Assembly: GCF_005048155.1 (NCBI RefSeq)
Contig: NZ_SUMB01000005.1
Coordinates: 248,001-312,000, forward strand
Direction of reading: 5' to 3'
Origin: Streptomyces piniterrae
GTDB lineage: Bacteria; Actinomycetota; Actinomycetes; Streptomycetales; Streptomycetaceae
Length of the DNA: 64,000 bases
The notes beneath the pieces are model-generated. The model searched no databases and was not told the origin of the DNA. It saw only the letters and a list, made by a program, of their open reading frames with translations. The translations under genes and the position numbers were made by a program. Positions 9,254 through 16,962 of this stretch are shown here, in pieces (position 1 is the first letter of the stretch; every line of letters begins with the position of its first letter).

Positions 9254-9312
9254 GGTGCCAGTGGCAGCCCAGCCACGGGCGCCACTCCGGTAAAGATCAG
9301 CAGGGAGGGCCA

Positions 9313-11127
9313 GTGCCCCAGGAGAACTCTGTCCAAAACGGCTACGACTACGACGTGATCGTCATCGGCTCGGGCTTCGGCGGCTCCGTGTCCGCCCTGC
9401 GGCTGACCGAGAAGGGATACCGCGTCGGCGTCCTCGAAGCCGGACGGCGCTTCACCCGCGAGACGCTCCCCAAGAACTCCTGGGACCTCCGCAACTACCT
9501 CTGGGCCCCGGCCCTCGGCTGCTACGGCATCCAGCGCATCCACCTCCTCGGCAAGGTGATGGTCCTGGCGGGCGCCGGGGTCGGCGGCGGTTCGCTGAAC
9601 TACGCCAACACCCTCTACGTACCGCCGAAACCGTTCTTCGACGACCCGCAGTGGAAGGACATCACCGACTGGCAGGAGGAGTTGAAGCCGTACTACGACC
9701 AGGCCCAGCGGATGCTGGGGGTGCGGCTCAACCCGACCATGACCCCGTCCGACGTGCATCTGAAGGCGACCGCGGAGGCCATGGGCGTCGGCGACTCCTT
9801 CCATATGGCCCCGGTGGGGGTGTTCTTCGGGGACGGCCAGGACGCCGTCGGCGGGGAGGACGCCGAGGGGCCTAAGGCGTCGCCGGGCGGCGAGGTCGCG
9901 GACCCCTACTTCGGCGGTGCGGGCCCCTCCCGCAAGGCGTGCACCGAGTGCGGCGAGTGCATGACGGGCTGCCGCCACGGCGCCAAGAACACCCTCAACG
10001 AGAACTACCTGCACCTCGCCGAGAAGGCCGGGGCCGTCATCCACCCGATGACTTCGGTCGTCGCGCTCACCGAGGACTCGCGGGGCGGCTTCGCCGTCCG
10101 GACGCTGCCCACGGACAACAAGAAGAAGGGCGAGGGCCGCACGTTCACGGCCCGCCGCGTCGTCGTCGCGGCCGGTACGTACGGCACACAGACCCTCCTG
10201 CACCGCATGAAGGACAGCGGCCTGCTGCCGGGCATCTCCGGCCGTCTCGGCGCGCTGACCCGCACCAACTCCGAGGCGCTGGTGGGCGCGCAGACCGACA
10301 ACCGCCGCTACCGGCGGCGGCACGGCCGGTCGAAGGTCGACTTCACCAAGGGCGTGGCGATCACGTCGTCGATCCACCCCGACGAGAACACCCACATCGA
10401 ACCGGTCCGCTACGGCAAGGGCTCCAACTCCATGGGCGGCCTGACGATCCTCCAGGTGCCCTACCGCCCCGCCGGCCGCGTCGCGGGCTGGCTGGGCAAC
10501 CTGGTCCGCCACCCCTGGCTCGCGCTCCGCTCCCTGTCCAACCGCCGCTGGTCGGAGCGGACCATCATCGGGCTGGTCATGCAGTCCCTCGACAACTCCC
10601 TGACGACGTACCGGAAGCCGACGGGCCTCGGCAAGGGCCTGCTCACCGCGCGCCAGGGACACGGCGCCCCGAACCCCACCCAGATCCCCGAGGCGACCCG
10701 GGCGGCGACGCTGCTGGCCGAGGAGATCAACGGCTTCGCCGGCTCCAACGTCGGCGAGCTGATGGGCACCCCGCTCACCGCGCACTTCCTGGGCGGCTGC
10801 CCGATCGGCGACTCCGCGGACTCCGGCGTCATCGACCCCTACCACCGTCTCTACGGCCACCCCGGCATCTCCGTCGTGGACGGCGCCGCGGTCTCCGCCA
10901 ACCTCGGCGTCAACCCGTCCCTGACGATCACCGCGCAGGCCGAGCGCGCGATGTCCCTGTGGCCGAACAAGGGCGAGCAGGACCCCCGCCCGGCGCCGGG
11001 CGCGGCCTACCGGCGGCTGGCACCGGTGGCGCCGGTCCGCCCGGCCGTCCCCCCGAAGGCGTTCGGCGCGCTGAACCTGCCGTTCCTGGAGGTCCCGCCG
11101 GTGCCGCCGAAGAAGTCCGTGGTCTGA
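9313..11127 (+). CDS. GMC-family FAD oxidoreductase (cholesterol-oxidase-like) with CX2CX2CX3C cluster
   Basis: 604 residues. The FAD-binding motif VIVIGSGFGGSVSALRL is near the N terminus, with LEAGRR for ribose binding. VLAGAGVGGGSLNYAN and the C-terminal LGGCPIGDSADSGVID ... NPSLTITAQAE segment are typical of the cholesterol-oxidase-like branch (compare mycobacterial ChoD). Four cysteines at 210, 213, 216 and 220 form a spacing like that of ferredoxin Fe-S ligands. The GTG at 9313 follows GGGAGG and fits the domain start. Substrate unknown: sterol, alcohol or another compound. It is downstream of the semialdehyde dehydrogenase and ends in a strong terminator. Confidence 0.88.
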   Translation: MPQENSVQNGYDYDVIVIGSGFGGSVSALRLTEKGYRVGVLEAGRRFTRETLPKNSWDLRNYLWAPALGCYGIQRIHLLGKVMVLAGAGVGGGSLNYANTLYVPPKPFFDDPQWKDITDWQEELKPYYDQAQRMLGVRLNPTMTPSDVHLKATAEAMGVGDSFHMAPVGVFFGDGQDAVGGEDAEGPKASPGGEVADPYFGGAGPSRKACTECGECMTGCRHGAKNTLNENYLHLAEKAGAVIHPMTSVVALTEDSRGGFAVRTLPTDNKKKGEGRTFTARRVVVAAGTYGTQTLLHRMKDSGLLPGISGRLGALTRTNSEALVGAQTDNRRYRRRHGRSKVDFTKGVAITSSIHPDENTHIEPVRYGKGSNSMGGLTILQVPYRPAGRVAGWLGNLVRHPWLALRSLSNRRWSERTIIGLVMQSLDNSLTTYRKPTGLGKGLLTARQGHGAPNPTQIPEATRAATLLAEEINGFAGSNVGELMGTPLTAHFLGGCPIGDSADSGVIDPYHRLYGHPGISVVDGAAVSANLGVNPSLTITAQAERAMSLWPNKGEQDPRPAPGAAYRRLAPVAPVRPAVPPKAFGALNLPFLEVPPVPPKKSVV

Positions 11128-11141
11128 CAGGGCATACGGAA

Positions 11142-11176
11142 CGAGGGGCCGCACCGGGAAACGGTGCGGCCCCTCG
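11142..11176. terminator. Bidirectional terminator hairpin
   Basis: Perfect 15-bp inverted repeat (CGAGGGGCCGCACCG, 11142-11156, with 11162-11176) around a 5-base loop GGAAA. It lies between the convergent GMC oxidoreductase and cell-wall protein genes, ending transcripts from both sides. There is no T-tract, as is common in Streptomyces. Confidence 0.85.
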
Positions 11177-11196
11177 CCGTAGTTGCCGCTGACGGA

Positions 11197-12291
11197 TTAC
11201 GCGGCGGCCGCGCCGTCCGTCTTCCGCCGGCGCACGACGAAGATCGCGCCCGCGCCCACGGCCATGGCGATACCGCCCACCATGCCGATGACCGGCAGCG
11301 CGGACGACGCACCGGTCTCGGCGAGGTTGCCGGTCACCGGCAGCTTGCCCAGGCCGTCCTTCGGCTTGGCGTTGTCGACCGGCTTCGCGCCGCCGTGCGT
11401 ACCCGGCTTGTTGCCGGGCTTGCCGGGCTTGGCCGGCGGGATCTTGCCCGGCTTGCTGCTGGCGGGCAGGATCGTGAAGTCGTACCACTGCTCCTCGGAC
11501 CAGCCGCAGGAGCCGTCCTTGTTGCTGTAGTCGCCCGCGACCAGCGCGAAGCCGTCACCGGGCTTGGCGCCCTTGTCGGCGCGGATCCGCAGCGTGAGCT
11601 CGGCGGTCTGGCGCGCGTCGAGCTGGAACCAGCCGAAGTACTCGCCGTCGGTCCACTCGTCGAACGAGGTCCACTCGCCGGTGTCCGGGTTCTGGTACTC
11701 CAGGTCGAGCTGGGTCTTCGGGTGGTCGAAGTCCTCCAGCGGCACCGCGTAGATGACCGGGTAGACCTCGTCCAGCGTCCTGTCGGTGGTGTTGGCCAGC
11801 TTCACGGTGAACTGGGACCAGGAACCCCCGGCGACGAGCTTGGACGGCAGGTTGCCGACGGTGACCTTGATGTCGGCCGCGTCGACCTTGCAGTCCTCGT
11901 CGTCCGACGGGTCGCCGGGCTCGGTCGGCTTGGCGGTCGGCTCGGCAGGCGCGGTGGGCTTGGTGTCGCCACTGGGGGAGGCGGGGCCGCCCGGCGTGGT
12001 GTCACCACCGGTCTCGCCACCGGTCCCGGCGCCCGCGTCGGTCCCGGCGTCGGTCCCGCCCTCCGTGCCGGCGTCGGTGTTCTCGTCCGGAGCGGTCCCG
12101 TCACCGGCGGGCGTCTCGGACGGCGCCGTGGTGCCGCCGGTCTGCTCCCCGTCGGGGGCGGTCGTCGGCTCGGCGCTCGCGCTGGACTCGGTCTGCGGGT
12201 CGGTCGCATACGCGGCGGGGGCCGCCATCAGGGCGGCGGGGGCTATGACGGCCGTCGCGGCGACGGCCGTCAGGGCACGGCGAAGCTTCAT
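11197..12291 (-). CDS. Secreted cell-wall-anchored protein with tandem LPVTG / LAETG sorting motifs
   Basis: 364 residues. A signal peptide (MKLRRALTAVAATAVIAPAA, cleavage likely after AAYA) is followed by a Thr/Glu/Gly/Pro-rich low-complexity segment (about 35-125), a folded beta-rich domain (about 128-285), a Lys/Pro/Gly linker, and a C-terminal sorting region. That region has LPVTG then three residues later LAETG, a hydrophobic helix and the RRRK tail. LAXTG is the class E sortase signal of actinomycetes; the extra LPXTG is unusual. The ATG at 12291 was chosen over the upstream start at 12390 because the signal peptide begins there. A perfect Crp-like site lies 148 bases upstream. The folded domain was not identified. 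Confidence 0.88.
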   Translation of the reverse strand: MKLRRALTAVAATAVIAPAALMAAPAAYATDPQTESSASAEPTTAPDGEQTGGTTAPSETPAGDGTAPDENTDAGTEGGTDAGTDAGAGTGGETGGDTTPGGPASPSGDTKPTAPAEPTAKPTEPGDPSDDEDCKVDAADIKVTVGNLPSKLVAGGSWSQFTVKLANTTDRTLDEVYPVIYAVPLEDFDHPKTQLDLEYQNPDTGEWTSFDEWTDGEYFGWFQLDARQTAELTLRIRADKGAKPGDGFALVAGDYSNKDGSCGWSEEQWYDFTILPASSKPGKIPPAKPGKPGNKPGTHGGAKPVDNAKPKDGLGKLPVTGNLAETGASSALPVIGMVGGIAMAVGAGAIFVVRRRKTDGAAAA

Positions 12292-13141
12292 CGAGAAGAC
12301 CTCTCGGGGTCCAAAATGCCGCAGGGCGGCACAAGTTGATAGCGGGCCGTCGCGGTGGGGCGCGGTATGGCCGTGCGATTGCAGGTACAAGACCAGTCAT
12401 GGCCGAAAAAGGTTGTTCGGTTGAACGGGAAAACACCTTGTGATGCCGGTCACATCCCACAGCCGCCGCACAGGCAACTCATGGGCGCCCCACAGGCATC
12501 GCACAGCCACCGCACGGCAGTCCCACGCCCCACGCACAGCGAAGGGCCCCGGACCGTCCACGGAGGGGGGTTGCGGACGGCCACGGGGCCCTTGGCTTTC
12601 GGTGCCGACGTCAGGGCAGCGCCGGCACCGAGGGGCGGCGCTGGGGGGTAGCGCCGCTGGTTCAGGGGTGGTGCTCGATGGTGCGGGGTGCGCTGTGGTG
12701 TGGACCAATGACAGTGCGAAGTCCATGCCGTGCGCGGCAAGCGGTTCGTCAAGCATCGTCCTGGATGCGCCTCATCCGGCGCAACCGTTTCGACGGGATG
12801 CGGTCGGTCCCGGGCGTCCCCAGGACCGACCACCCCATCGGATGTGACCGGGCTGCTGTCCCCTGCTGACCGGCCACGTGCACCGGAACGAGGTCCCACG
12901 ACGCGGACCGCGGCAAGCGGCCGGCGTCTCATCGCTCCGGCTGTCCGCCCGTGGGGCGGCGTCTACGCGTAGTCCTGCAGGCCGCGCCTGGCTGGCGTGG
13001 CACCGGGATCAACGAAGCCTCTCCGCGGCCGGTCACGCGCCGTACGGGTGAGTCGGCAACCGAACTCAGATCCGGCGGCGTCCCGGCCCCGAACGCCCCG
13101 ATTCCCGCCGCGCCGCGGCCTTTCGCGGCTTCCGCCGTGGC
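12292..13141. other. 850-bp gene-free region with relatively low GC and a large hairpin
   Basis: No frame on either strand has Streptomyces coding bias. The left part (12390-12460) is locally AT-rich and carries the Crp-like site. A long imperfect hairpin spans 12542-12593: outer stem AAGGGCCCCG (12542-12551) with 12584-12593, inner stem CCGTCC with GGACGG. It is followed on plus by CTTTC. The region could hold a small RNA or an unrecognised short gene; nothing further can be supported. Confidence 0.5.
12439..12454. promoter_or_regulatory. Perfect Crp-like binding site
   Basis: TGTGATGCCGGTCACA matches the CRP consensus TGTGA-N6-TCACA exactly and also the looser GTG-N6-GNCAC form reported for Streptomyces Crp. 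It lies 148 bases upstream of the start codon of the LPVTG/LAETG protein, the nearest gene on either side. Regulation by Crp is inference from the motif. Confidence 0.6.
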
Positions 13142-13432
13142 TCAGATCCGGCCCCGGGAAAGCTCCAGCAGGGTCATCGCCAGCGCGGTGCCCGGCTTGC
13201 CCAGCTGGTCCCTGTAGTGGGCCAGGATCTCCATCTCGCGGGAGAGGTTCACCCGCCGGCCGCCGGAGGCGATCCGCTCGCGCTGGATGACGGCCGAGAC
13301 GGCCATCCGTTCCTGGACGAGACCGATGATCCGGCCGTCGAGATCGTCGATCCGGCTCCGCGCGTCGGCGATCACGCCGGCCGCCTCCGGGACGGGGGCG
13401 GTGGGGACTGTGGTCGTGGTCTCGGTGCTCAT
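13142..13432 (-). CDS. Chorismate mutase, AroQ class
   Basis: A 96-residue all-helical chorismate mutase converting chorismate to prephenate for phenylalanine and tyrosine synthesis. Helix 1 carries ARSRIDDLDGRIIGLVQERMAV, with the Arg near residue 28 and a downstream Lys/Arg pattern typical of monofunctional AroQ enzymes, followed by VNLSREMEILAHYRDQLGK. ATG at 13432 follows AGGAGA six bases away; upstream residues in the same frame belong to a non-coding leader. Upstream on the same strand are a short Phe/Tyr-containing reading frame and a 12-bp hairpin, which suggests ribosome-mediated attenuation. It is divergent from guaA. Confidence 0.88.
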   Translation of the reverse strand: MSTETTTTVPTAPVPEAAGVIADARSRIDDLDGRIIGLVQERMAVSAVIQRERIASGGRRVNLSREMEILAHYRDQLGKPGTALAMTLLELSRGRI

Positions 13433-13488
13433 ATCCGTGTCTCCTGGGGTTGTGACCCCGGAGCCGATGGCCGGTCCCGGACGAACGA

Positions 13489-13523
13489 CAGGCGCCCCGG
13501 ACCTTGTCGGCCCGGGGCGCCTG
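13489..13523 (-). terminator. Attenuator-like hairpin upstream of chorismate mutase
   Basis: Perfect 12-bp inverted repeat, CAGGCGCCCCGG (13512-13523 read on minus) with CCGGGGCGCCTG, and an 11-base loop. It lies between a short leader reading frame (ends 13545) and the chorismate mutase start (13432). There is no long U-run after it, only TCGTTCGTCC, normal for Streptomyces terminators. Its place makes it the candidate terminator of an attenuation system. Confidence 0.65.
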
Positions 13524-13544
13524 GGGAAGTCGCTTGTCAGTCGA

Positions 13545-13616
13545 TCAAGCAGCATGACCATGGCAGCCGGATGGGCCGGTGCCATAGGTAAAGACGAAGG
13601 TCAGCTGCTGGGACAT
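13545..13616 (-). CDS. Phe/Tyr leader peptide for chorismate mutase (23 aa, candidate)
   Basis: A short minus-strand frame from ATG 13616 to TGA 13545 encodes 23 residues, with F7, V8, F9, T10 and Y11 close together (codons TTC, GTC, TTT, ACC, TAT). TTT and TAT are rare codons in this genome. A promoter (TTGGAC, 18-base spacer, CATACT) places the start of transcription at the A of the ATG, so the mRNA would be leaderless. A second hairpin (ATGGC..CCGG, about 13561-13586) begins at the Tyr codon. The chorismate mutase product leads to Phe and Tyr, so stalling at these codons is a logical signal. The function is inferred from layout only. Confidence 0.6.
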   Translation of the reverse strand: MSQQLTFVFTYGTGPSGCHGHAA

Positions 13617-13623
13617 GAGGCTC

Positions 13624-13653
13624 AGTATGAGCCCGTTAGAATCGAAAGTCCAA
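13624..13653 (-). promoter_or_regulatory. Candidate promoter for leader peptide / chorismate mutase
   Basis: Read on minus: -35 TTGGAC (13648-13653), 18-base spacer, -10 CATACT (13624-13629). The predicted start is seven or eight bases on, at the leader ATG (13616). It overlaps the region that must also hold the divergent guaA promoter. Confidence 0.5.
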
Positions 13654-13685
13654 CCCCTCTGTTCCACCGCCGGAAGGCCGCCGAA

Positions 13686-15272
13686 GTGTCATCAGGACCC
13701 CCCGCCGCCGCCCCGGACGTCGTCCTCGTAGTCGACTTCGGCGCTCAGTACGCCCAGCTCATCGCCCGCCGCGTCCGCGAGGCCCGGGTCTACAGCGAGA
13801 TCGTGCCGTCCACCATGCCGGTGGCCGAGATGCTCGCCAAGAACCCGAAGGCGATCATCCTCTCCGGCGGTCCCTCGTCGGTCTACGCCGACCGCGCCCC
13901 CCGCCTCGACCGCGCCCTCTTCGAGGCCGGCGTCCCGGTCTTCGGCATGTGCTACGGCTTCCAGCTCATGGCCACCACCCTCGGCGGCACCGTCGACAAC
14001 ACCGGCGCCCGCGAGTACGGCCGCACCCCGCTGACCGTCTCCAGGCCCGGCTCGACGCTCTTCGAGGGCACCCCCGCCGAGCAGTCCGTCTGGATGTCGC
14101 ACGGCGACGCCTGCTCCGCCGCCCCCGAGGGCTTCACCGTCACCGCGTCCACGGACGTGGTCCCGGTCGCCGCCTTCGAGAACGACGAGAAGAAGCTCTA
14201 CGGCGTCCAGTACCACCCCGAGGTCCTGCACTCCACGCACGGCCAGCAGGTCCTGGAGCACTTCCTCTACCGCGGCGCCGGCATCCAGCCCAGCTGGACG
14301 ATGGGGAACATCATCGAGGAGCAGGTCGCCGCGATCCGCGAGCAGGTCGGCACCAAGCGCGCGATCTGCGGCCTGTCCGGCGGCGTGGACTCCGCGGTCG
14401 CCGCCGCCCTCGTCCAGAAGGCCATCGGCGACCAGCTGACCTGCGTCTACGTCGACCACGGCCTGATGCGCAAGGGCGAGTCCGAGCAGGTCGAGAAGGA
14501 CTTCGTGGCGGCCACCGGCGTCCAGCTGAAGGTCGTCGAGGCGGAGGAGCGCTTCCTGAACGCCCTCGCCGGGGTCTCCGAGCCCGAGCAGAAGCGCAAG
14601 ATCATCGGCCGCGAGTTCATCCGCGTCTTCGAGCAGGCCCAGGCCGAACTGGTCGCCGAGGCCGGCGCCGAGGGCGAGGAAGTGGCGTTCCTGGTCCAGG
14701 GCACCCTCTACCCCGACATCGTCGAGTCCGGCGGCGGCACCGGCACCGCCAACATCAAGTCGCACCACAACGTGGGCGGACTCCCCGACGACATCGAGTT
14801 CGAGCTCGTCGAGCCGCTGCGGCAGCTGTTCAAGGACGAGGTCCGGATGGTCGGCGCCGAGCTCGGCCTGCCCGACGAGATCGTCCACCGCCAGCCGTTC
14901 CCCGGCCCCGGCCTCGGCATCCGCATCGTCGGCGAGGTCACCAAGGACCGCCTCGACCTGCTCCGCGAGGCCGACGCCATCGCCCGCGAGGAGCTCACCG
15001 CGGCCGGCCTGGACCGCGAGATCTGGCAGTGCCCGGTCGTCCTCCTGGCCGACGTCCGCTCCGTCGGCGTCCAGGGCGACGGCCGCACCTACGGCCACCC
15101 GATCGTGCTGCGCCCGGTCTCCTCCGAGGACGCGATGACCGCGGACTGGACCCGGATGCCGTACGAGGTGCTGGCCCGGATCTCCACCCGCATCACCAAC
15201 GAGGTCCCGGACGTGAACCGCGTCGTCCTGGACGTCACCAGCAAGCCGCCGGGGACGATCGAGTGGGAGTGA
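13686..15272 (+). CDS. guaA: GMP synthase (glutamine-hydrolysing)
   Basis: 528 residues; converts XMP to GMP using glutamine and ATP, the last step of guanine nucleotide synthesis. The N-terminal class I glutamine amidotransferase has its nucleophile C89 in FGMCYGFQLM and the catalytic His/Glu in VQYHPEVLHS. The ATP pyrophosphatase domain has SGGVDS at about 231, and the dimerisation domain ends in the conserved KPPGTIEWE. The length matches the family (about 525). The GTG at 13686 has GGAAGG seven bases upstream; the longer open frame upstream runs antisense through the chorismate mutase leader. Followed by a hairpin at 15295. Confidence 0.97.
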   Translation: MSSGPPAAAPDVVLVVDFGAQYAQLIARRVREARVYSEIVPSTMPVAEMLAKNPKAIILSGGPSSVYADRAPRLDRALFEAGVPVFGMCYGFQLMATTLGGTVDNTGAREYGRTPLTVSRPGSTLFEGTPAEQSVWMSHGDACSAAPEGFTVTASTDVVPVAAFENDEKKLYGVQYHPEVLHSTHGQQVLEHFLYRGAGIQPSWTMGNIIEEQVAAIREQVGTKRAICGLSGGVDSAVAAALVQKAIGDQLTCVYVDHGLMRKGESEQVEKDFVAATGVQLKVVEAEERFLNALAGVSEPEQKRKIIGREFIRVFEQAQAELVAEAGAEGEEVAFLVQGTLYPDIVESGGGTGTANIKSHHNVGGLPDDIEFELVEPLRQLFKDEVRMVGAELGLPDEIVHRQPFPGPGLGIRIVGEVTKDRLDLLREADAIAREELTAAGLDREIWQCPVVLLADVRSVGVQGDGRTYGHPIVLRPVSSEDAMTADWTRMPYEVLARISTRITNEVPDVNRVVLDVTSKPPGTIEWE

Positions 15273-15294
15273 TCCCACCCCGTCTCCGACGCCG

Positions 15295-15335
15295 ACGCCG
15301 CCGCTCATTCGTTTGGGTGGCGGCGTTGTCGTTTG
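15295..15335 (+). terminator. guaA terminator
   Basis: ACGCCGCC (15295-15302) pairs with GGCGGCGT (15319-15326) around a 16-base loop and is followed by the T-rich TGTCGTTTG. It lies 22 bases after the guaA stop and ends the gene before the Uma2 gene begins. Confidence 0.6.
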
Positions 15336-15385
15336 TGCTCGGTACGCTGTCGATACGGCCCAGAATCCCGTCCATGGGAGGACTT

Positions 15386-15970
15386 ATGACCGCTGAGATC
15401 GCGCACCACTGGCCGGTGCCGCCGCAGGACGGTTACACCGTGGACGACCTGCTGACGCTGCCCGACCTCCCGCCGCATACGGAGTTGATCGACGGGAGTC
15501 TGGTTTTTGTGAGTCCGCAGCGGATCTTTCACAGCATGGCGATCGACCTGCTGGTGAACGGCCTACGGCGCACCGTGCCGCCTGGGCAAAAGGTGATGCG
15601 TGAGATGACCGTCGTGATTGACAGGCACAACGCCCCGGAGCCGGACGTGTTGGTGGTGCGCGCCGCGTCGGTGAGGAGCCGGGAACAGACCTACTTCCAG
15701 GTCAGAGACGTACTGCTCGCGATCGAGGTAGTGTCGCCGGACTCTGTGTCCCGCGACACCGACACTAAGCCGCACAAGTACGCCAAAGCGGGGATCCCCT
15801 TCTTCTGGCGGGTCGAGATGACCAGTGCTGACGAACTCCCGCTTGTCCACGTATTCGAGCTCGACAAGATCTCGCACACCTACGAATCAATGGGCACTTT
15901 CCACAGCCGGCTCAAACTCTCCGCCCCCTTCGACATCGACATCGACCTGACCGCCATCGACGAGCTCTGA
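15386..15970 (+). CDS. Uma2-family putative restriction endonuclease-like protein
   Basis: 194 residues of the Uma2 (DUF820) family, whose PD-(D/E)XK-like core is visible as ELIDGSLVFVSPQ, then EPDVLVV (the metal-binding Asp) and LLAIEVVSPDSVSRD followed by KPHKYAKAGIPFFWRVE. These proteins are common in multiple copies in Streptomyces and have no settled role. ATG at 15386 was chosen over 15374 because GGGAGG lies five bases upstream. The gene has visibly lower third-position GC than guaA and glxR around it, so it may have been acquired. It is a single-gene unit. Confidence 0.88.
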   Translation: MTAEIAHHWPVPPQDGYTVDDLLTLPDLPPHTELIDGSLVFVSPQRIFHSMAIDLLVNGLRRTVPPGQKVMREMTVVIDRHNAPEPDVLVVRAASVRSREQTYFQVRDVLLAIEVVSPDSVSRDTDTKPHKYAKAGIPFFWRVEMTSADELPLVHVFELDKISHTYESMGTFHSRLKLSAPFDIDIDLTAIDEL

Positions 15971-16025
15971 CGTTGACGCCCGTGCTCCACCCCCACATGA
16001 TGGATTTCGTATAGCGGCATCGTAG

Positions 16026-16040
16026 TTCCGTTGCGCGGAA
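16026..16040. promoter_or_regulatory. Palindromic operator candidate upstream of glxR
   Basis: TTCCG-TTGCG-CGGAA is a perfect 5-5-5 inverted repeat 18 bases before the glxR start codon. IclR-type regulators of the allantoin/glyoxylate genes in Streptomyces bind sites of this general form, but the match to any named consensus was not checked. Confidence 0.4.
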
Positions 16041-16057
16041 GAAGTGGGGCGCCCCCA

Positions 16058-16942
16058 ATGACCACCATCGCCTTCATCGGCCTAGGCATCATGGGCAGCC
16101 CCATGGCCGTGAACCTCGCCAAGGCCGGCCACGCCGTGCGCGGCTGGAACCGCAGCCCCGGCCGGGCGGACGCGCTGGTCGCCGCCGGCGGCACGGAGGC
16201 CGCCTCGATCGCGGAGGCGGTCCGGGACGCCGATGTCGTCCTCACCATGGTCCCCGCATCTCCGCAGGTCGAAGCCGTCGCGTACGGCCCCGACGGCATC
16301 CTGGCGAACGCCCGCCCCGGCACCCTCCTCATCGACCACTCCTCGATCACCCCGCAGACCTCCATCGACCTCGCCAAGGCCGCGGGCGACAAGGGCATCC
16401 GGGTCCTGGACGCCCCCGTATCGGGCGGTGAGGCCGGCGCCGTCGAAGGCGTACTGTCGATCATGGTGGGCGGGGACCGGGCCGACTTCGACGCCGCGCG
16501 GCCGGTGCTCGACGCGGTCGGCAGAACCGTCGTGCACTGCGGGCCGCACGGCTCGGGCCAGACCGTCAAGGCCGCCAACCAGCTGATCGTCGCCGTCAAC
16601 ATCCAGGCCTGCGCCGAAGCCGTCGTCTTCCTGGAGAAGTCCGGCGTCGACCTCGCCGCCGCCCTCGACGTCCTGGGCGGCGGACTCGCCGGCTCCACCG
16701 TCCTGACCCGCAAGAAGGACAACTTCCTCAACCGCGACTACCGCCCCGGCTTCAAGCTGGAGCTGCACCACAAGGACATGGGGATCGTCACCGACGCCGC
16801 CCGCACCGTCGGCGCGACACTCCCCATCGGCGCCGCAGCCGCCCAGCTCATCGCCTCCGCCGTGGCCCGCGGCGACGGCGCCCTCGACCACTCGGCGCTG
16901 CTGCGCGGCGTGGAGCTGCTCAGCGGGTACGGCCGCGACTGA
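16058..16942 (+). CDS. glxR: 2-hydroxy-3-oxopropionate (tartronate semialdehyde) reductase
   Basis: 294 residues of the beta-hydroxyacid dehydrogenase family, reducing tartronate semialdehyde to glycerate with NAD(P)H in glyoxylate metabolism. The Rossmann motif AFIGLGIMGSPMAVNL starts at residue 4; DAPVSGGEAGAVEG is the substrate-binding segment; catalytic K171 is in GQTVKAANQLIV; the C-terminal helical domain has HHKDMGIV. ATG 16058 places the Rossmann fold at the N terminus; the open frame from 16031 adds only basic residues. A related family member (3-hydroxyisobutyrate dehydrogenase) cannot be excluded. The palindrome 18 bases upstream suggests a dedicated repressor. It is convergent with the next gene at 20 bases. 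Confidence 0.85.
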   Translation: MTTIAFIGLGIMGSPMAVNLAKAGHAVRGWNRSPGRADALVAAGGTEAASIAEAVRDADVVLTMVPASPQVEAVAYGPDGILANARPGTLLIDHSSITPQTSIDLAKAAGDKGIRVLDAPVSGGEAGAVEGVLSIMVGGDRADFDAARPVLDAVGRTVVHCGPHGSGQTVKAANQLIVAVNIQACAEAVVFLEKSGVDLAAALDVLGGGLAGSTVLTRKKDNFLNRDYRPGFKLELHHKDMGIVTDAARTVGATLPIGAAAAQLIASAVARGDGALDHSALLRGVELLSGYGRD

Positions 16943-16962
16943 CGCGGGCCGGGGCGGGCCGC

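Noticed and set aside
13692..15308. A 538-codon minus-strand frame opposite guaA
   Set aside because: Shadow of guaA; no domain and no ribosome site.
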